DNA of 64,000 bases. It comes from Stenotrophomonas nitritireducens. Its GTDB lineage: Bacteria; Pseudomonadota; Gammaproteobacteria; Xanthomonadales; Xanthomonadaceae. The notes under the pieces were generated by a model. It had not been told where the DNA came from, made no database searches, and saw only the letters and a list, made by a program, of their open reading frames with translations. A program made the position numbers and the translations under genes. The stretch lies in NCBI RefSeq assembly GCF_001700965.1, contig NZ_CP016756.1:744001-808000 (forward strand), in the 5' to 3' direction. Below, in pieces: positions 37,458-47,807 of the stretch; within the stretch, counting starts at the first letter, position 1; each line of letters begins with the position of its first letter.

Positions 37458-38057
37458 ATGGCGAAACTAACCAACGACCTTCCGATGCACGCCGACCATC
37501 TTGCCTACTTCAAGATCCTGCTGGAGGGCCGGGCTGACATTTCATGGAACGCGTGGTTCAAGCGCAACGAAGCGGATCTGGCTGCGCGAATGCCGCGTGC
37601 CGATTTTCTACGCTTGAAATTCAACAAACTGGACGAAGCCGAACGCTTGCTGCGGCTGGCCGGCATCGACCCTGTCATCTCGCCGCTGGCGAAACGCGAG
37701 CGGTACTATGCCTCGCTGCACGACAACGTGCTCGATGCACAAGGCCGTCCGTTGCTGTCGGTCCGCCGCGGCGCCTACGACGGCGCACTGGGGCAGGCCC
37801 TAGACGGCCATCTGCAACAGGCCGCCACAACCCTCGGCGGGTTTCTGGAAAAGCTTCAGCAGCAGCCTCGCAACACGCGTCCAGAGATCCTCGCCGATCT
37901 ATGCTTTGACGGCGAGATGGAACGTGATTTCGGCGACTGCGCCACTGGCGATCTAATGCTCAAGGCGGTAGCAGCGTTTGCCAGCGATGATGACCTGCTC
38001 GCCCCCGCAATGGAACGCGCGAAGGCACTGCTTGCGGATGACAGCGACACACGCTGA
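37458..38057 (+). CDS. Hypothetical protein, 199 residues
   Basis: I do not recognise a family. The protein is soluble and mostly helical, begins AKLTNDLPMHADHLAYFKILLEGRADISWNAWFKRNEAD, and has no signal peptide or membrane helix. A helical segment LLRLAGIDPVISPLAKRERYYASLHD and a C-terminal acidic stretch (ASDDDLLAPAMERAKALLADDS) are seen. The 200-base gaps on each side are less GC-rich than the rest of the window and show no clear promoter; no Shine-Dalgarno precedes the ATG. The reading frame is intact and uses codons like its neighbours, so a real gene is likely. Confidence 0.6.
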   Translation: MAKLTNDLPMHADHLAYFKILLEGRADISWNAWFKRNEADLAARMPRADFLRLKFNKLDEAERLLRLAGIDPVISPLAKRERYYASLHDNVLDAQGRPLLSVRRGAYDGALGQALDGHLQQAATTLGGFLEKLQQQPRNTRPEILADLCFDGEMERDFGDCATGDLMLKAVAAFASDDDLLAPAMERAKALLADDSDTR

Positions 38058-38260
38058 GCCATGTCCTGCCCCGGCAGGTCGCCCCATTGGCTGGATGCTT
38101 GCCGGAACTTCCGGTCGCCGCAAGCAGTCACTGACAAGCCACTGCAATCCAGATCGCACATGCCTACATACAGCAGATAAATTCATATGCACGTTCGTGC
38201 CTGCGAACCGGGCCGAACGTTATTGTCGAAGCCTTCGACCCTCACGCTGTCGCAGGCCCG

Positions 38261-39265
38261 ATGAAGATCCCCGGCACGATGCAGTTGATCCAGCTGTCGG
38301 CAACAGGTGATGCCAACAATCTACGGCTTGCACACGGTCCAACGCCGAAGCCGCGCAGCGGTGAAGTGCTGATCCGCGTTGCGGCCGCAGGCATCAACCG
38401 CCCCGATCTGCTGCAACGGCGCGGCCTCTATCCGCAACCGCCGGGCGCGTCGGAAACACTGGGGCTGGAAATTGCAGGCACCGTGGTCAGGACCGCCGCA
38501 GGGATACCGTGGCCGCGCGTGGGCGAGCAGGTCTGCGCCCTGCTGAGCGGAGGTGGATATGCCGAATATGCGACCGCGCCGGCGACGCAGTGCCTGCCCA
38601 TTCCCGCCCGCCTCGCTCTGCTGGAAGCCAGCGCGTTGCCGGAGACCTTCTTCACGGTGTGGTCGAACCTGTTCATGGCCGGCAACCTGGGCGCGGATGA
38701 AAGCATCCTGATCCATGGCGGCAGCAGCGGCATCGGCACCACGGCCATCGCCATCGCCCATGCCTTCGGTGCGCGCGTCATCGTCACCGCCGGCAGTGAG
38801 CTGAAGTGCCAGGCCTGCCTGCGGCTGGGTGCAAACCATGCCATCAACTACCACACCCAGGATTTCGTCCAGCAGGTGCGCAACCTTCAGGATGGCAACG
38901 GCGTGGATGTGGTGCTGGACATGATCGGCGGACCCTACTTCGCCAGGAACCTGGACGTATTGAACATGCGCGGGCGCATCATCCAGATCGGTCTGCAGCA
39001 GGGCTCGGAAGTCATGCTGCCCTTGCTTACGCTGATGCGCAAACGCGCCTCGGTGACCGGCTCAACCCTGCGCCCGCGCAGCGTCGGCGAAAAGGCCGTC
39101 ATCGCCCAGCAGCTGCGCCAGCAGGTATGGCCGTTGATCGAGTCCGGCAAGATCCGCCCGCCGCTGATCGACAAGGTGTTTGATCTTGCCGACGCAGCGC
39201 AGGCACATGCGTGGATGGAGCGCGGCGAGCATATCGGCAAAATCGTCCTGCAGGTAGCGCACTGA
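38261..39265 (+). CDS. NAD(P)H-quinone oxidoreductase, zinc-independent MDR family
   Basis: The 334-residue protein is a medium-chain dehydrogenase/reductase without zinc ligands. It has the N-terminal GroES-like domain with GEVLIRVAAAGINRPDLLQRRGLYPQPPGASE, the ALPETFFTVWSNLF hinge, and the NADPH-binding loop ILIHGGSSGIGTTAIAIAHAFGARVIVTAGS. These are the marks of the PIG3/quinone-oxidoreductase subgroup, which reduces quinones one or two electrons at a time. It stands alone. ATG at 38279 is a shorter alternative. The substrate cannot be told from sequence. Confidence 0.9.
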   Translation: MKIPGTMQLIQLSATGDANNLRLAHGPTPKPRSGEVLIRVAAAGINRPDLLQRRGLYPQPPGASETLGLEIAGTVVRTAAGIPWPRVGEQVCALLSGGGYAEYATAPATQCLPIPARLALLEASALPETFFTVWSNLFMAGNLGADESILIHGGSSGIGTTAIAIAHAFGARVIVTAGSELKCQACLRLGANHAINYHTQDFVQQVRNLQDGNGVDVVLDMIGGPYFARNLDVLNMRGRIIQIGLQQGSEVMLPLLTLMRKRASVTGSTLRPRSVGEKAVIAQQLRQQVWPLIESGKIRPPLIDKVFDLADAAQAHAWMERGEHIGKIVLQVAH

Positions 39266-39381
39266 AGGCTGCGCAGGGCGCCCACAGCGCCCCACCGCCT
39301 GTGTTGCCAACACGCCGCCACCACAGCCGCGCGTGCTAGGTTTCGCCCCAGACAGCGGCGGCGTGCCGCCAGGAGCGGACG

Positions 39382-39963
39382 ATGGGCAAGGGTCGGCTTG
39401 AGGCATTCAGTGACGGTGTACTGGCCATCATCATCACCATCATGGTGCTGGAGATGCGGCCCCCGGAAGGCGCCTCGCTGGACGCGCTGCGGCCGCTGCT
39501 GACCACCCTGCTCAGCTACATCCTGAGCTTCGTCTACGTCGGCATTTACTGGAACAACCATCATCATCTGCTGCAGGCTTGCCAGAAGGTCACCGGCAGC
39601 GTGTTATGGGCCAACCTGCACCTGCTGTTCTGGCTGTCTCTGCTGCCCTTCGCCACGCACTGGATGGATGACTACAACACCCAGCCGTTGCCCACCGCGC
39701 TGTACGGCTGCGTGCTGCTGGCGGCAGCAATCGCCTATTGGATCCTGCAGCGCCGCATTGTCGCCGCTGACGGCACGAACTCCCGTCTACAACACGCCCT
39801 TGGCAGCGACTGGAAAGGCAAGCTGTCGCCGCTGCTGTACATCAGCGGCATCGCGCTGAGCTTTGTCGAGGTGCATCTGGGGCAAGCGCTGTATGCCATC
39901 ACCGCCTTGCTGTGGCTGATTCCGGACCGGCGCATCGAACGCGAGCTCGAGCGACGCGATTGA
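39382..39963 (+). CDS. TMEM175/DUF1211 family membrane protein
   Basis: The 193-residue protein has the family hallmark RLEAFSDGVLAIIITIMVLEM in its first helix; the FSDG motif marks the TMEM175 family. Bacterial members form leaky potassium channels as tetramers. Five to six membrane helices are visible, including LSYILSFVYVGIYWNNHHHLL, ANLHLLFWLSLLPFATHW and ALYGCVLLAAAIAYWIL. AGGAG lies 8 bases before the ATG. The gene stands alone. Channel function is inferred only from the family. Confidence 0.88.
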   Translation: MGKGRLEAFSDGVLAIIITIMVLEMRPPEGASLDALRPLLTTLLSYILSFVYVGIYWNNHHHLLQACQKVTGSVLWANLHLLFWLSLLPFATHWMDDYNTQPLPTALYGCVLLAAAIAYWILQRRIVAADGTNSRLQHALGSDWKGKLSPLLYISGIALSFVEVHLGQALYAITALLWLIPDRRIERELERRD

Positions 39964-40122
39964 TCCGCCAGCGCAGCCGCGCTGTCGCGGCTGCCAGCTG
40001 CGACCGCACCGCCATGCTTGCCGCCTGCCATGCCAGCCGGCAGATGCGACGGCCGCCTCGGTTTCACATCTGGCGCCTCTCTGCACGGTATAAACCCAAC
40101 TCCGCCAGCCCGAGCCGCCGCC

Positions 40123-40578
40123 ATGCCCGACACCAAATCCAAGGCCAAATCCACTGGGTTCACTGCCGCAGAACAGGCCGCGATGAAGGAGCGCGCGCGC
40201 GAGCTCAAGGCCGAAGCCAAGACCGGCAAGCTGAAGGCCGATGGTGAGGCCGAACTGCTGGCCAAGGTCGCCGAAATGCCGGCTGCCGAGCAGCAGATCG
40301 CGCGCCGCCTGCATGCCATCGTCACCGCGACCGCACCGTCGCTGCTGCCCAAGACCTGGTACGGCATGCCCGCCTATGCGCGCGACGGCAAGGTGCTGGT
40401 GTTCTTCCAGGGGGCAAGCAAGTTCGGCTCGCGCTATTCCACCTTGGGTTTCAACGACAGCGCAGTGCTCGATGACGGTCCGATGTGGGCCACGGCGTAT
40501 GCACTGGCCGAGCTCACGCCCGAGGTGGAGAAGAAGATCACCGCCCTGATCAAGAAGGCCATGCGCACTGCGGGGTAG
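40123..40578 (+). CDS. DUF1801 (YdhG/YjhG-like) protein
   Basis: The ATG at 40123 gives 151 residues. A charged N-terminal helix (AAEQAAMKERARELKAEAKTG) leads to the DUF1801-like core: AEQQIARRLHAIVTATAPSLLPKTWYGMPAYARDGKVLVFFQGASKFGSRYSTLGF. Related small proteins are frataxin-like in shape, but their role is not settled. There is no signal peptide. The in-frame extension upstream to 40018 overlaps non-conserved sequence. Confidence 0.78.
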   Translation: MPDTKSKAKSTGFTAAEQAAMKERARELKAEAKTGKLKADGEAELLAKVAEMPAAEQQIARRLHAIVTATAPSLLPKTWYGMPAYARDGKVLVFFQGASKFGSRYSTLGFNDSAVLDDGPMWATAYALAELTPEVEKKITALIKKAMRTAG

Positions 40579-40642
40579 CAGCCTGCAATAGCCAGCGCCT
40601 TGGTGTGCGGCTATCGTGTCCTGCCCGGCAACGATAGAACGC

Positions 40643-41140
40643 ATGTCTCCCTGGACCTGGTTGTTCCCCCGCACACCCGTCGTGTTCAGCAGCCCGCTGC
40701 CGCGCGATCAGGCCGTGCAGGCGCTACGCGCCGCCACCGCCCGCGGCAACCTCACCGCCACCGGTACCATCGCCGGCTCGGTGAATGCGGACAAGGTGCT
40801 GCTGTATCACCGCCGGACCATGCGCAACTCGTTCAAGCCTCATTTCCGTGGCCGCTTCGTTGCCAGTGCACAGGGCTGCGAACTGCGAGGCGTATTTGCG
40901 CCGCCATTGCTGGTCGTCGTGTTCCTGTCGTTCTGGGTGGGTTTCTGCCTGCTGTGGACAGTGGTAAGCGCGACGCAGTTTGGCGAGCAGAATTCGCTGC
41001 AGCTGGCCGCGGCAATACCGGGGCTGGTGATGGCCGGCTTCGGCGTCGGTCTGCTCCGGCTGGGCCAGCATCTGTCGGCCGATGACCCGGCGATCCTGTC
41101 ACGGGTGATCCGGCAAGCCTTGCAGTCTCCTTCTGCCTGA
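40643..41140 (+). CDS. Small inner-membrane protein of unknown function
   Basis: The 165-residue product has two hydrophobic helices, APPLLVVVFLSFWVGFCLLWTVV and LQLAAAIPGLVMAGFGVGLL, after a basic, beta-rich N-terminal half (SVNADKVLLYHRRTMRNSFKPHFRGRFVAS). This layout is common among unannotated xanthomonad proteins. No family is recognised. It lies 64 bases after the DUF1801 gene and ends at a repeat cluster. Confidence 0.6.
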   Translation: MSPWTWLFPRTPVVFSSPLPRDQAVQALRAATARGNLTATGTIAGSVNADKVLLYHRRTMRNSFKPHFRGRFVASAQGCELRGVFAPPLLVVVFLSFWVGFCLLWTVVSATQFGEQNSLQLAAAIPGLVMAGFGVGLLRLGQHLSADDPAILSRVIRQALQSPSA

Positions 41141-41473
41141 TCACAACCGCGAGGGTTCCAAGCGTAAGCCGCGAAGCCACGGCTGCAGCAGCCCGCAAAG
41201 AGCTTACCCCTCCCCAGCCCTCCCCTTCGCTGCGCGAAAGGGAGGGAGCGTAGTGCCGAGCCATGCTCGGCAGAGGCTTTACCGACAATGCCCTGTAGTG
41301 CCGAGCCATGCTCGGCAGAAGCTTTCCCGGCAATGCCTGTAGGAGCGGCGTAAGCCGCGAAGCCACTACTGCATCAGCCCGTAAAAAGCTTCCCCTCCCC
41401 AACTTTCCCCGTCGCTGCGCGAAAGGGAGGGAGCGTAGTGCCGAGCCATGCTCGGCACCACAGGGCACTTGCC
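41141..41473. repeat. Composite repeat cluster with three REP families
   Basis: This 333-base gap has no gene. It holds three direct copies of GTAGTGCCGAGCCATGCTCGGCA (41250, 41295, 41435), one GTAGGAGCGGCGTAAGCCGCGAAGCC (41339-41364) plus a partial copy near 41162, and two CCCCTCCCC...CTGCGCGAAAGGGAGGG units (41207-41246 and 41394-41430). The segment from 41160 to 41320 and that from 41339 to 41458 share the same order of units, which suggests a tandem duplication of the whole module. Confidence 0.85.
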
Positions 41474-43306
<1,833 letters not shown>

Positions 43307-43329
43307 CGCCACGGCCTGTAAAACCAGAA

Positions 43330-43359
43330 CAGGCCGCGATTGTCCCATCGCGGCCTGTG
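43330..43359 (-). terminator. Hairpin between the serine hydrolase and ABC genes
   Basis: ACAGGCCGCGAT and ATCGCGGCCTGT are perfect 12-base arms with a 6-base loop. On the minus strand the hairpin is followed by TCTGGTTTT, a weak U-tract, so it may terminate the upstream hydrolase transcript or shape the leader of the ABC gene. Confidence 0.5.
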
Positions 43360-43411
43360 TTGTGTCTGTCTAGGCGATGTCTGGTTGTGGGGACGGTGAG
43401 AATCACCGGGT

Positions 43412-43511
43412 TGTGGGAGCGGCGTCAGCCGCGAAGCTGATGCCGCTTCCCCTCCCTGATCAACTGCAAACTGATGATCCATCTGCTTCGCGGCTGACGC
43501 CGCTCCTACAA
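43412..43511. repeat. Inverted dimer of GGAGCGGCGTCAGCCGCGAAGC repeats
   Basis: TGTGGGAGCGGCGTCAGCCGCGAAGCTG at the left is mirrored by GCTTCGCGGCTGACGCCGCTCCTACAA at the right, just after the serine hydrolase stop. It is the same family as 34200-34276. Confidence 0.87.
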
Positions 43512-43516
43512 CCCCA

Positions 43517-45094
43517 TCATTCCGCCTTTGGCTTCAGCAGCAGGTCCTGGAAATCGAAGCTGAAATCGGTCAAGGACGACACCGGCTGCATGCGTACCTC
43601 GCGAACCTTGCCGTCCGGGTCCAGGCTGAAGTTGACGAAGGCATCGGCATTGAGCGAGCGGTTGTCCCAGCGCACGATGAAGGTGTCGTGCTGCCAGTGC
43701 TCCATCGTGCCGACCAGGTCGGCGGTGGCGCCAAAGCGCAGGCGCAGCTTGCCGCCCTGCTGTTCCACAAACACATCGCCGTACCAGGCATCACGATAGG
43801 CGCCAGCATAGGAGGACAGCGGCAGCGACGGCTTGCTCCTGGCATCACGCGCGGCCACATGCTTGTCCCAGGCTTCGTCGGCATTACCCTGTGCCTTGGC
43901 AACGCCAGCAGCATAGGCGGCCACCCAGTCATTGCCCTGCGCGCCGAGCATGGCATCGAGCACGCTCATGGTGATCGCGTTGAAGGCAGCGCCGGATTCC
44001 TGGTTGGTCAGCACAACCACACCCAGATTCTGCTCGGGCACCAGTGTCAACCGCGACACCTGGCCCGGCCAACCACCGGTGTGCCAGACCAGCTTCTGGC
44101 CACGGTAATCGCTCAAGCTCCAGCCCTCGCCGTAACCGGCGAAGTTTGGCCGTGCAGCAGCAAGCTCCGGCACCGACGGCTTGGGCACCACCTGCGGGAT
44201 CTGCATCTGCCACATCTGCTGCTGGGTCTTTTCGCTGAACAGCGGCGTGCCATCGGCGAGCTTGCCCTCGGCCAGCTGCACGTTCATCCATTTGGCCAGG
44301 TCATGCACGCTGGAATAGATGCCACCGGCGCCGGCATTGTTGGACCAGGTCAGCGGCGGCACCGGGCGCAGATCCTTGAAATCGAACTTGGCGTGGCCGA
44401 CGGCGGCCTTGTCGCCCGGCTGCAGGTGATCGGCGTTGTAGCGGGTATCGCGCATGCCGACCTTGTCGAAGATGCGCTGCTGCAGAAAGTCGGCATAGGA
44501 CAGCCCGGATACCTTCTCGATCACCTGCTGGGCAACCGCGTAAAGAATATTGTCGTAGGCGTAACGGTCGCGGAAGCCGTTCTTCAACGGTACCTGCGCC
44601 AGCCGCGCCACCACCTCGGCATTGCTGTAACGCGTGGTCGGCCAGAACAACAGATCGCCCGCGCCCAGGCTCAACCCGCTGCGGTGCGAGAGCAGGTCAC
44701 GGATGCGCATTTCGCCGGTCACATAGGGATCGGACATGCGGAAAGACGGCAGGTGATCGACCACCCGGTCGTCCATCTTCAGCTTGCCGTCTTCGGCCAG
44801 CAGGTTCAGCGAGGTTGCGGTGAACGCCTTGGTATTGGAGGCGATGGCGAACAGGGTATCGGCCTGCACCGGCTCCGGCTTGCCCAGCTCGCGCAGGCCC
44901 CAGCCGCGCTCCAGGATCACCTTGCCATCCTTGACCACCGCAACCGCCACGCCCGGCACATCGAACTGCTGGCGTACCCGCTCGACGGTCGCGTCCAGCT
45001 GCTGCAGTTCCATCGGCGTCGCCTCCTGTGCCGCCGCCAGTGGCGCCATCACGCCCATCGCGAGCATCAGCCCGCCGCCCAACCAACTATTCAA
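43517..45094 (-). CDS. Secreted serine hydrolase, class C beta-lactamase fold
   Basis: The start is TTG at 45094: GAGGAG lies 6 bases before it and it gives a clean signal peptide (LNSWLGGGLMLAMGVMAPLAAAQ), 525 residues in all. The core has the SxxK nucleophile motif in FAIASNTKAFTAT, the YxN motif in RYAYDNILYAV, and HTGG (KTG-box equivalent) in LVWHTGGWPGQ. These mark the beta-lactamase/transpeptidase-like family that includes AmpC, DD-peptidases and esterases. A C-terminal DUF3471-like domain (KPSLPLSSYAGAYRDAWYGDVFVEQQGGKLRLRF) follows. Such proteins often act as D-amino peptidases or esterases; beta-lactamase activity is not implied. Confidence 0.9.
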   Translation of the reverse strand: MNSWLGGGLMLAMGVMAPLAAAQEATPMELQQLDATVERVRQQFDVPGVAVAVVKDGKVILERGWGLRELGKPEPVQADTLFAIASNTKAFTATSLNLLAEDGKLKMDDRVVDHLPSFRMSDPYVTGEMRIRDLLSHRSGLSLGAGDLLFWPTTRYSNAEVVARLAQVPLKNGFRDRYAYDNILYAVAQQVIEKVSGLSYADFLQQRIFDKVGMRDTRYNADHLQPGDKAAVGHAKFDFKDLRPVPPLTWSNNAGAGGIYSSVHDLAKWMNVQLAEGKLADGTPLFSEKTQQQMWQMQIPQVVPKPSVPELAAARPNFAGYGEGWSLSDYRGQKLVWHTGGWPGQVSRLTLVPEQNLGVVVLTNQESGAAFNAITMSVLDAMLGAQGNDWVAAYAAGVAKAQGNADEAWDKHVAARDARSKPSLPLSSYAGAYRDAWYGDVFVEQQGGKLRLRFGATADLVGTMEHWQHDTFIVRWDNRSLNADAFVNFSLDPDGKVREVRMQPVSSLTDFSFDFQDLLLKPKAE

Positions 45095-45196
45095 TGCGCT
45101 CTCCTCGTGGATCGATGCCAGCACCGGGCCGGCCTTCTCGCGATGGTAACGCGAGCGCGCCCACCCTCGCCTTTCCACCGCTGCCCGCACGCGACC

Positions 45197-45625
45197 ATGG
45201 ACCTCGCCGCCCGCACCACCGCCACCATCATTCCCTGCCTGCGATACCGCGATGCGCCCGCTGCCATCGACTGGCTGTGCAAGGCCTTCGGCTTCCAGCG
45301 CCATGCGGTGTACCAGGACGGCGACGTGGTTCACCACGCGCAGCTGGTGTTCGGCAACGGCATGGTGATGCTGGGATCGGTGCAGCCCGGCGAATGGGGC
45401 AGCAACATGATCCAGCCCGACGAGGTCGGCGGCATGGAGACGCAGAGCGCCTGCGTCATCGTCAGCGATGCCGACGCCCACTACCGCCAGGCCAAGGCCG
45501 CCGGCGCGGAGATCGTCATCGACATTGCCGACCAGGCCTACGGCGGCCGCGGCTACGCCTGCCGCGACCCCGAGGGCCACCTGTGGTGGTTCGGCAGCTA
45601 CGACCCCTGGGTCCCGAACATGTAG
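45197..45625 (+). CDS. VOC superfamily protein (glyoxalase/PhnB-like)
   Basis: The 142-residue protein begins with TATIIPCLRYRDAPAAIDWLCKAFGFQ and carries VVHHAQLVFGNGMVMLGS and GYACRDPEGHLWWFGSYDPW. These are the two halves of a vicinal-oxygen-chelate fold; the paired blocks resemble PhnB-like VOC proteins. The metal-binding residues are only partly evident. The ATG at 45197 lies 103 bases from the divergent serine hydrolase. The reaction cannot be assigned. Confidence 0.85.
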   Translation: MDLAARTTATIIPCLRYRDAPAAIDWLCKAFGFQRHAVYQDGDVVHHAQLVFGNGMVMLGSVQPGEWGSNMIQPDEVGGMETQSACVIVSDADAHYRQAKAAGAEIVIDIADQAYGGRGYACRDPEGHLWWFGSYDPWVPNM

Positions 45626-45808
45626 TGCCGAGCCATGCTCGACAAAGGCGTTACACGTGCCGCTGGTCCCACATGTAGTGCCGAGCCATGCTCGGCAGCA
45701 GCATTACACGTACGATTGAGCTTGCTGGTAAAGCCCCTGCCGAGCATGGCTCGGCACTACAAGGGGTAGTTGCTACATTAGTAGCTTCGCGGCTTACGCC
45801 GCTCCTAC
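45622..45808. repeat. REP cluster: three GTAGTGCCGAGC copies plus one GGAGCGGC unit
   Basis: Two direct copies of GTAGTGCCGAGCCATGCTCG (45622 and 45675) and one inverted copy (ending 45760) are followed by GCTTCGCGGCTTACGCCGCTCCTAC (45783-45808). The 45622 copy has GACA in place of GGCA, a point change in its right arm. The cluster begins inside the last codons of the VOC gene, where GTAG overlaps its TAG stop. Confidence 0.87.
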
Positions 45809-45826
45809 AACAGCCAAGGCGTTGTC

Positions 45827-46654
45827 TTGAACGATCTTTTTGCCAGCACCGCGCACGCGCCCGGCGTCCACGTCGGTATCGGCGGCTGGACCTATGTGCC
45901 ATGGCGCGGCGGCACCTTCTACCCGGTCGGGCTCGTGCAGCGCCGTGAGCTGGAATTCGCCAGCCAGCAGCTGACCAGCATCGAGATCAACGGCACCTAT
46001 TACGGTGCGCAGAAACCGCATATCTACGCCGGTTGGCGCGATGCCACACCCGAAGGCTTCGTGTTTTCGGCCAAGGCGCCCAAGCGGATTGTCGGCACGC
46101 GCAAGCTGGCCGGCACCGGCGGGCAGATCGAGGATTTCATCGATGGCATCAGCCACCTTGGCGATCGGTTGGGGCCGCTGGTCTGGCAGTTCGAGAACGG
46201 TCGAACCCTGGACCGTGACGATCTGGCCGCGTTCCTGCAGTTACTGCCGCAGCAGGTCAACGGCCGCCGCCAACGGCATGCGCTGGAAGTACGCGACCCC
46301 AACTGCTTCGACGCCGAACTGGTTGCACTGATCCGCCAGCAGGGCATCGCGCTGGTATACACGGACTCCCCCGAGTACCCCAATGGTGCGGATCTGTCCG
46401 GCGACTTCGTCTATGCGCGGCTGATGCGCAGCCGCGATGAGCATGCCAGCGGCTACCCGGCCGCTGAACTGCGGCAGTGGACCGCGCATGTACACAACTG
46501 GCGGGCAGGCAAGGACGTGGCCGAGTTGCCGCATCTGGCCGCGCCACTCGCGCCGGCCAAGCCCCGCGAGGTGTTCCTGTACTTCATCAGTGCCGCCAAG
46601 CACCGCAACCCGGCGGCGGCGCTGGCACTGCAGGCGCTGGTCGACAAAAACTGA
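45827..46654 (+). CDS. DUF72 family protein
   Basis: The 275-residue protein is a TIM-barrel DUF72 (YecE-like) member: VHVGIGGWTYVPWRGGTFYP, then EFASQQLTSIEINGTYYGAQKPHIYAGWRDATPEGFVFSAKAPKRI, and later LEVRDPNCFDAELVALIRQQGIALVYTDS and AELRQWTAHVHNW. The enzyme activity of the family is unknown. The start is TTG at 45827 with AAGGCG upstream; a later GTG is possible. Position is after a REP cluster and 40 bases before the DMT permease gene. Confidence 0.9.
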   Translation: MNDLFASTAHAPGVHVGIGGWTYVPWRGGTFYPVGLVQRRELEFASQQLTSIEINGTYYGAQKPHIYAGWRDATPEGFVFSAKAPKRIVGTRKLAGTGGQIEDFIDGISHLGDRLGPLVWQFENGRTLDRDDLAAFLQLLPQQVNGRRQRHALEVRDPNCFDAELVALIRQQGIALVYTDSPEYPNGADLSGDFVYARLMRSRDEHASGYPAAELRQWTAHVHNWRAGKDVAELPHLAAPLAPAKPREVFLYFISAAKHRNPAAALALQALVDKN

Positions 46655-46694
46655 CGCCTGCGGCGCAGCCATTGCCATCGGCATCGGCGACAAT

Positions 46695-47621
46695 ATGCCG
46701 ATGCCTACCAACGACCATCGCAAGGCCCTGTTGCAGATCCACTTCTGCGTGCTGCTATGGGGTGTCACCGCCATCCTCGGCAAGCTGATCACCCTGCCGG
46801 CGCTGCCGCTGGTGTGGTGGCGCATGTTGCTGGTGGTGGCGATGCTGGCGCTGCTGCCGCGGGTGTGGCGCGGTCTGTCCAGCCTCAATCTGCGGCTGGC
46901 GCTGGGCTACGCCGGCATCGGTGCGCTGGTCGCCTTGCACTGGTTGACCTTCTACGGCGCGGTAAAGCTGGCCAACGCCTCGGTGGCGGCCACCTGCATC
47001 GCGCTGGCGCCGGTGTTCACCGCCATCATCGAACCGTGGATAGCGCGCCGCCCGTTCCAGCTGCGCGAGCTGGCGTTGGGCGTGGTGGTATTGCCCGGCG
47101 TTGCGCTGGTGGTCGGCGGCGTGCCCGATGGCATGCGCCTGGGCGTGGCGGTTGGCGCGGCATCGGCCTTGCTGGTCGCCCTGTTCGGCTCGTTCAACAA
47201 GCGCATGGTCGGGCATGCCGACCCGCTGACCGTCACTGCTGTGGAACTGGGCGCCGGCACCTTGACCCTCACCCTGCTGGCACCGGCCCTGCCGCTGCTG
47301 CTACCGGCGTTGGCCAGCGACCTGTGGGTGCTGCCCAACCTGCATGACGGCCTGTTGCTGCTGGCGCTGTCGGGGCTGTGCACGCTGCTGCCGTTCGCCC
47401 TGGCACTGGTCGCACTCAAGCACCTGAGCGCCTACACGGTGCAGCTGGTGACCAACCTGGAACCGGTCTACGCGATTCTGCTGGCAATGCTGTTCCTGAG
47501 CGAACAGCACGAGCTGACGCCGCAGTTCTACCTGGGCGTGGCGATCATTCTTGGCGGCGTGTTCCTGCACCCGCTGCTCAATCGCCTGCGTCCAGCGGCG
47601 GCGAGTACCGGTTCGATCTGA
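46695..47621 (+). CDS. EamA/DMT family permease
   Basis: The 308-residue protein has about ten membrane helices in two repeated EamA domains: IHFCVLLWGVTAILGKLITLPALPLVWWR and LHWLTFYGAVKLANASVAATCIALAPVFTAIIEPWI in the first half, and LSGLCTLLPFALALVALKHLSAYTVQLVTNLEPVYAILLAML in the second. Members export metabolites or amino acids; the substrate is unknown. The ATG at 46695 starts at the usual point just before the first helix. Confidence 0.9.
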   Translation: MPMPTNDHRKALLQIHFCVLLWGVTAILGKLITLPALPLVWWRMLLVVAMLALLPRVWRGLSSLNLRLALGYAGIGALVALHWLTFYGAVKLANASVAATCIALAPVFTAIIEPWIARRPFQLRELALGVVVLPGVALVVGGVPDGMRLGVAVGAASALLVALFGSFNKRMVGHADPLTVTAVELGAGTLTLTLLAPALPLLLPALASDLWVLPNLHDGLLLLALSGLCTLLPFALALVALKHLSAYTVQLVTNLEPVYAILLAMLFLSEQHELTPQFYLGVAIILGGVFLHPLLNRLRPAAASTGSI

Positions 47622-47646
47622 TCGGTTGGTTGGCCGGTCGGCCGTT

Positions 47647-47784
47647 GTAGCCCCGGTAAGCGCAGCGCACCCGGGGTTTGCGTCAGGCATGAGCCAAGGT
47701 GTTTCGGCCAGGTAGTCTCACGCGCACAACGCGATGTCTGCGCCACTGTGTGCTTCCCGGGTGCGCTGCGCTTACCCGGGCTAC
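47647..47784. repeat. Inverted pair of GTAGCCCGGGTAAGCGCAGCGCACCCGG repeats
   Basis: GTAGCCCCGGTAAGCGCAGCGCACCCGGGG at 47647 is mirrored by CCCGGGTGCGCTGCGCTTACCCGGGCTAC ending at 47784. About 80 bases of ordinary sequence separate the arms, more than at 35156-35240. Confidence 0.85.
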
Positions 47785-47807
47785 GAAGACGGGTTACACA
47801 ATGCCGC

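Noticed and set aside
41141..41473. Insertion sequence remnant
   Set aside because: No transposase fragment or terminal target duplication is visible; the repeats match short palindromic REP families.
43517..45094. Calling the serine hydrolase an AmpC beta-lactamase
   Set aside because: The SxxK, YxN and HTGG motifs are shared by many esterases and peptidases, and the C-terminal DUF3471-like domain is not typical of AmpC.
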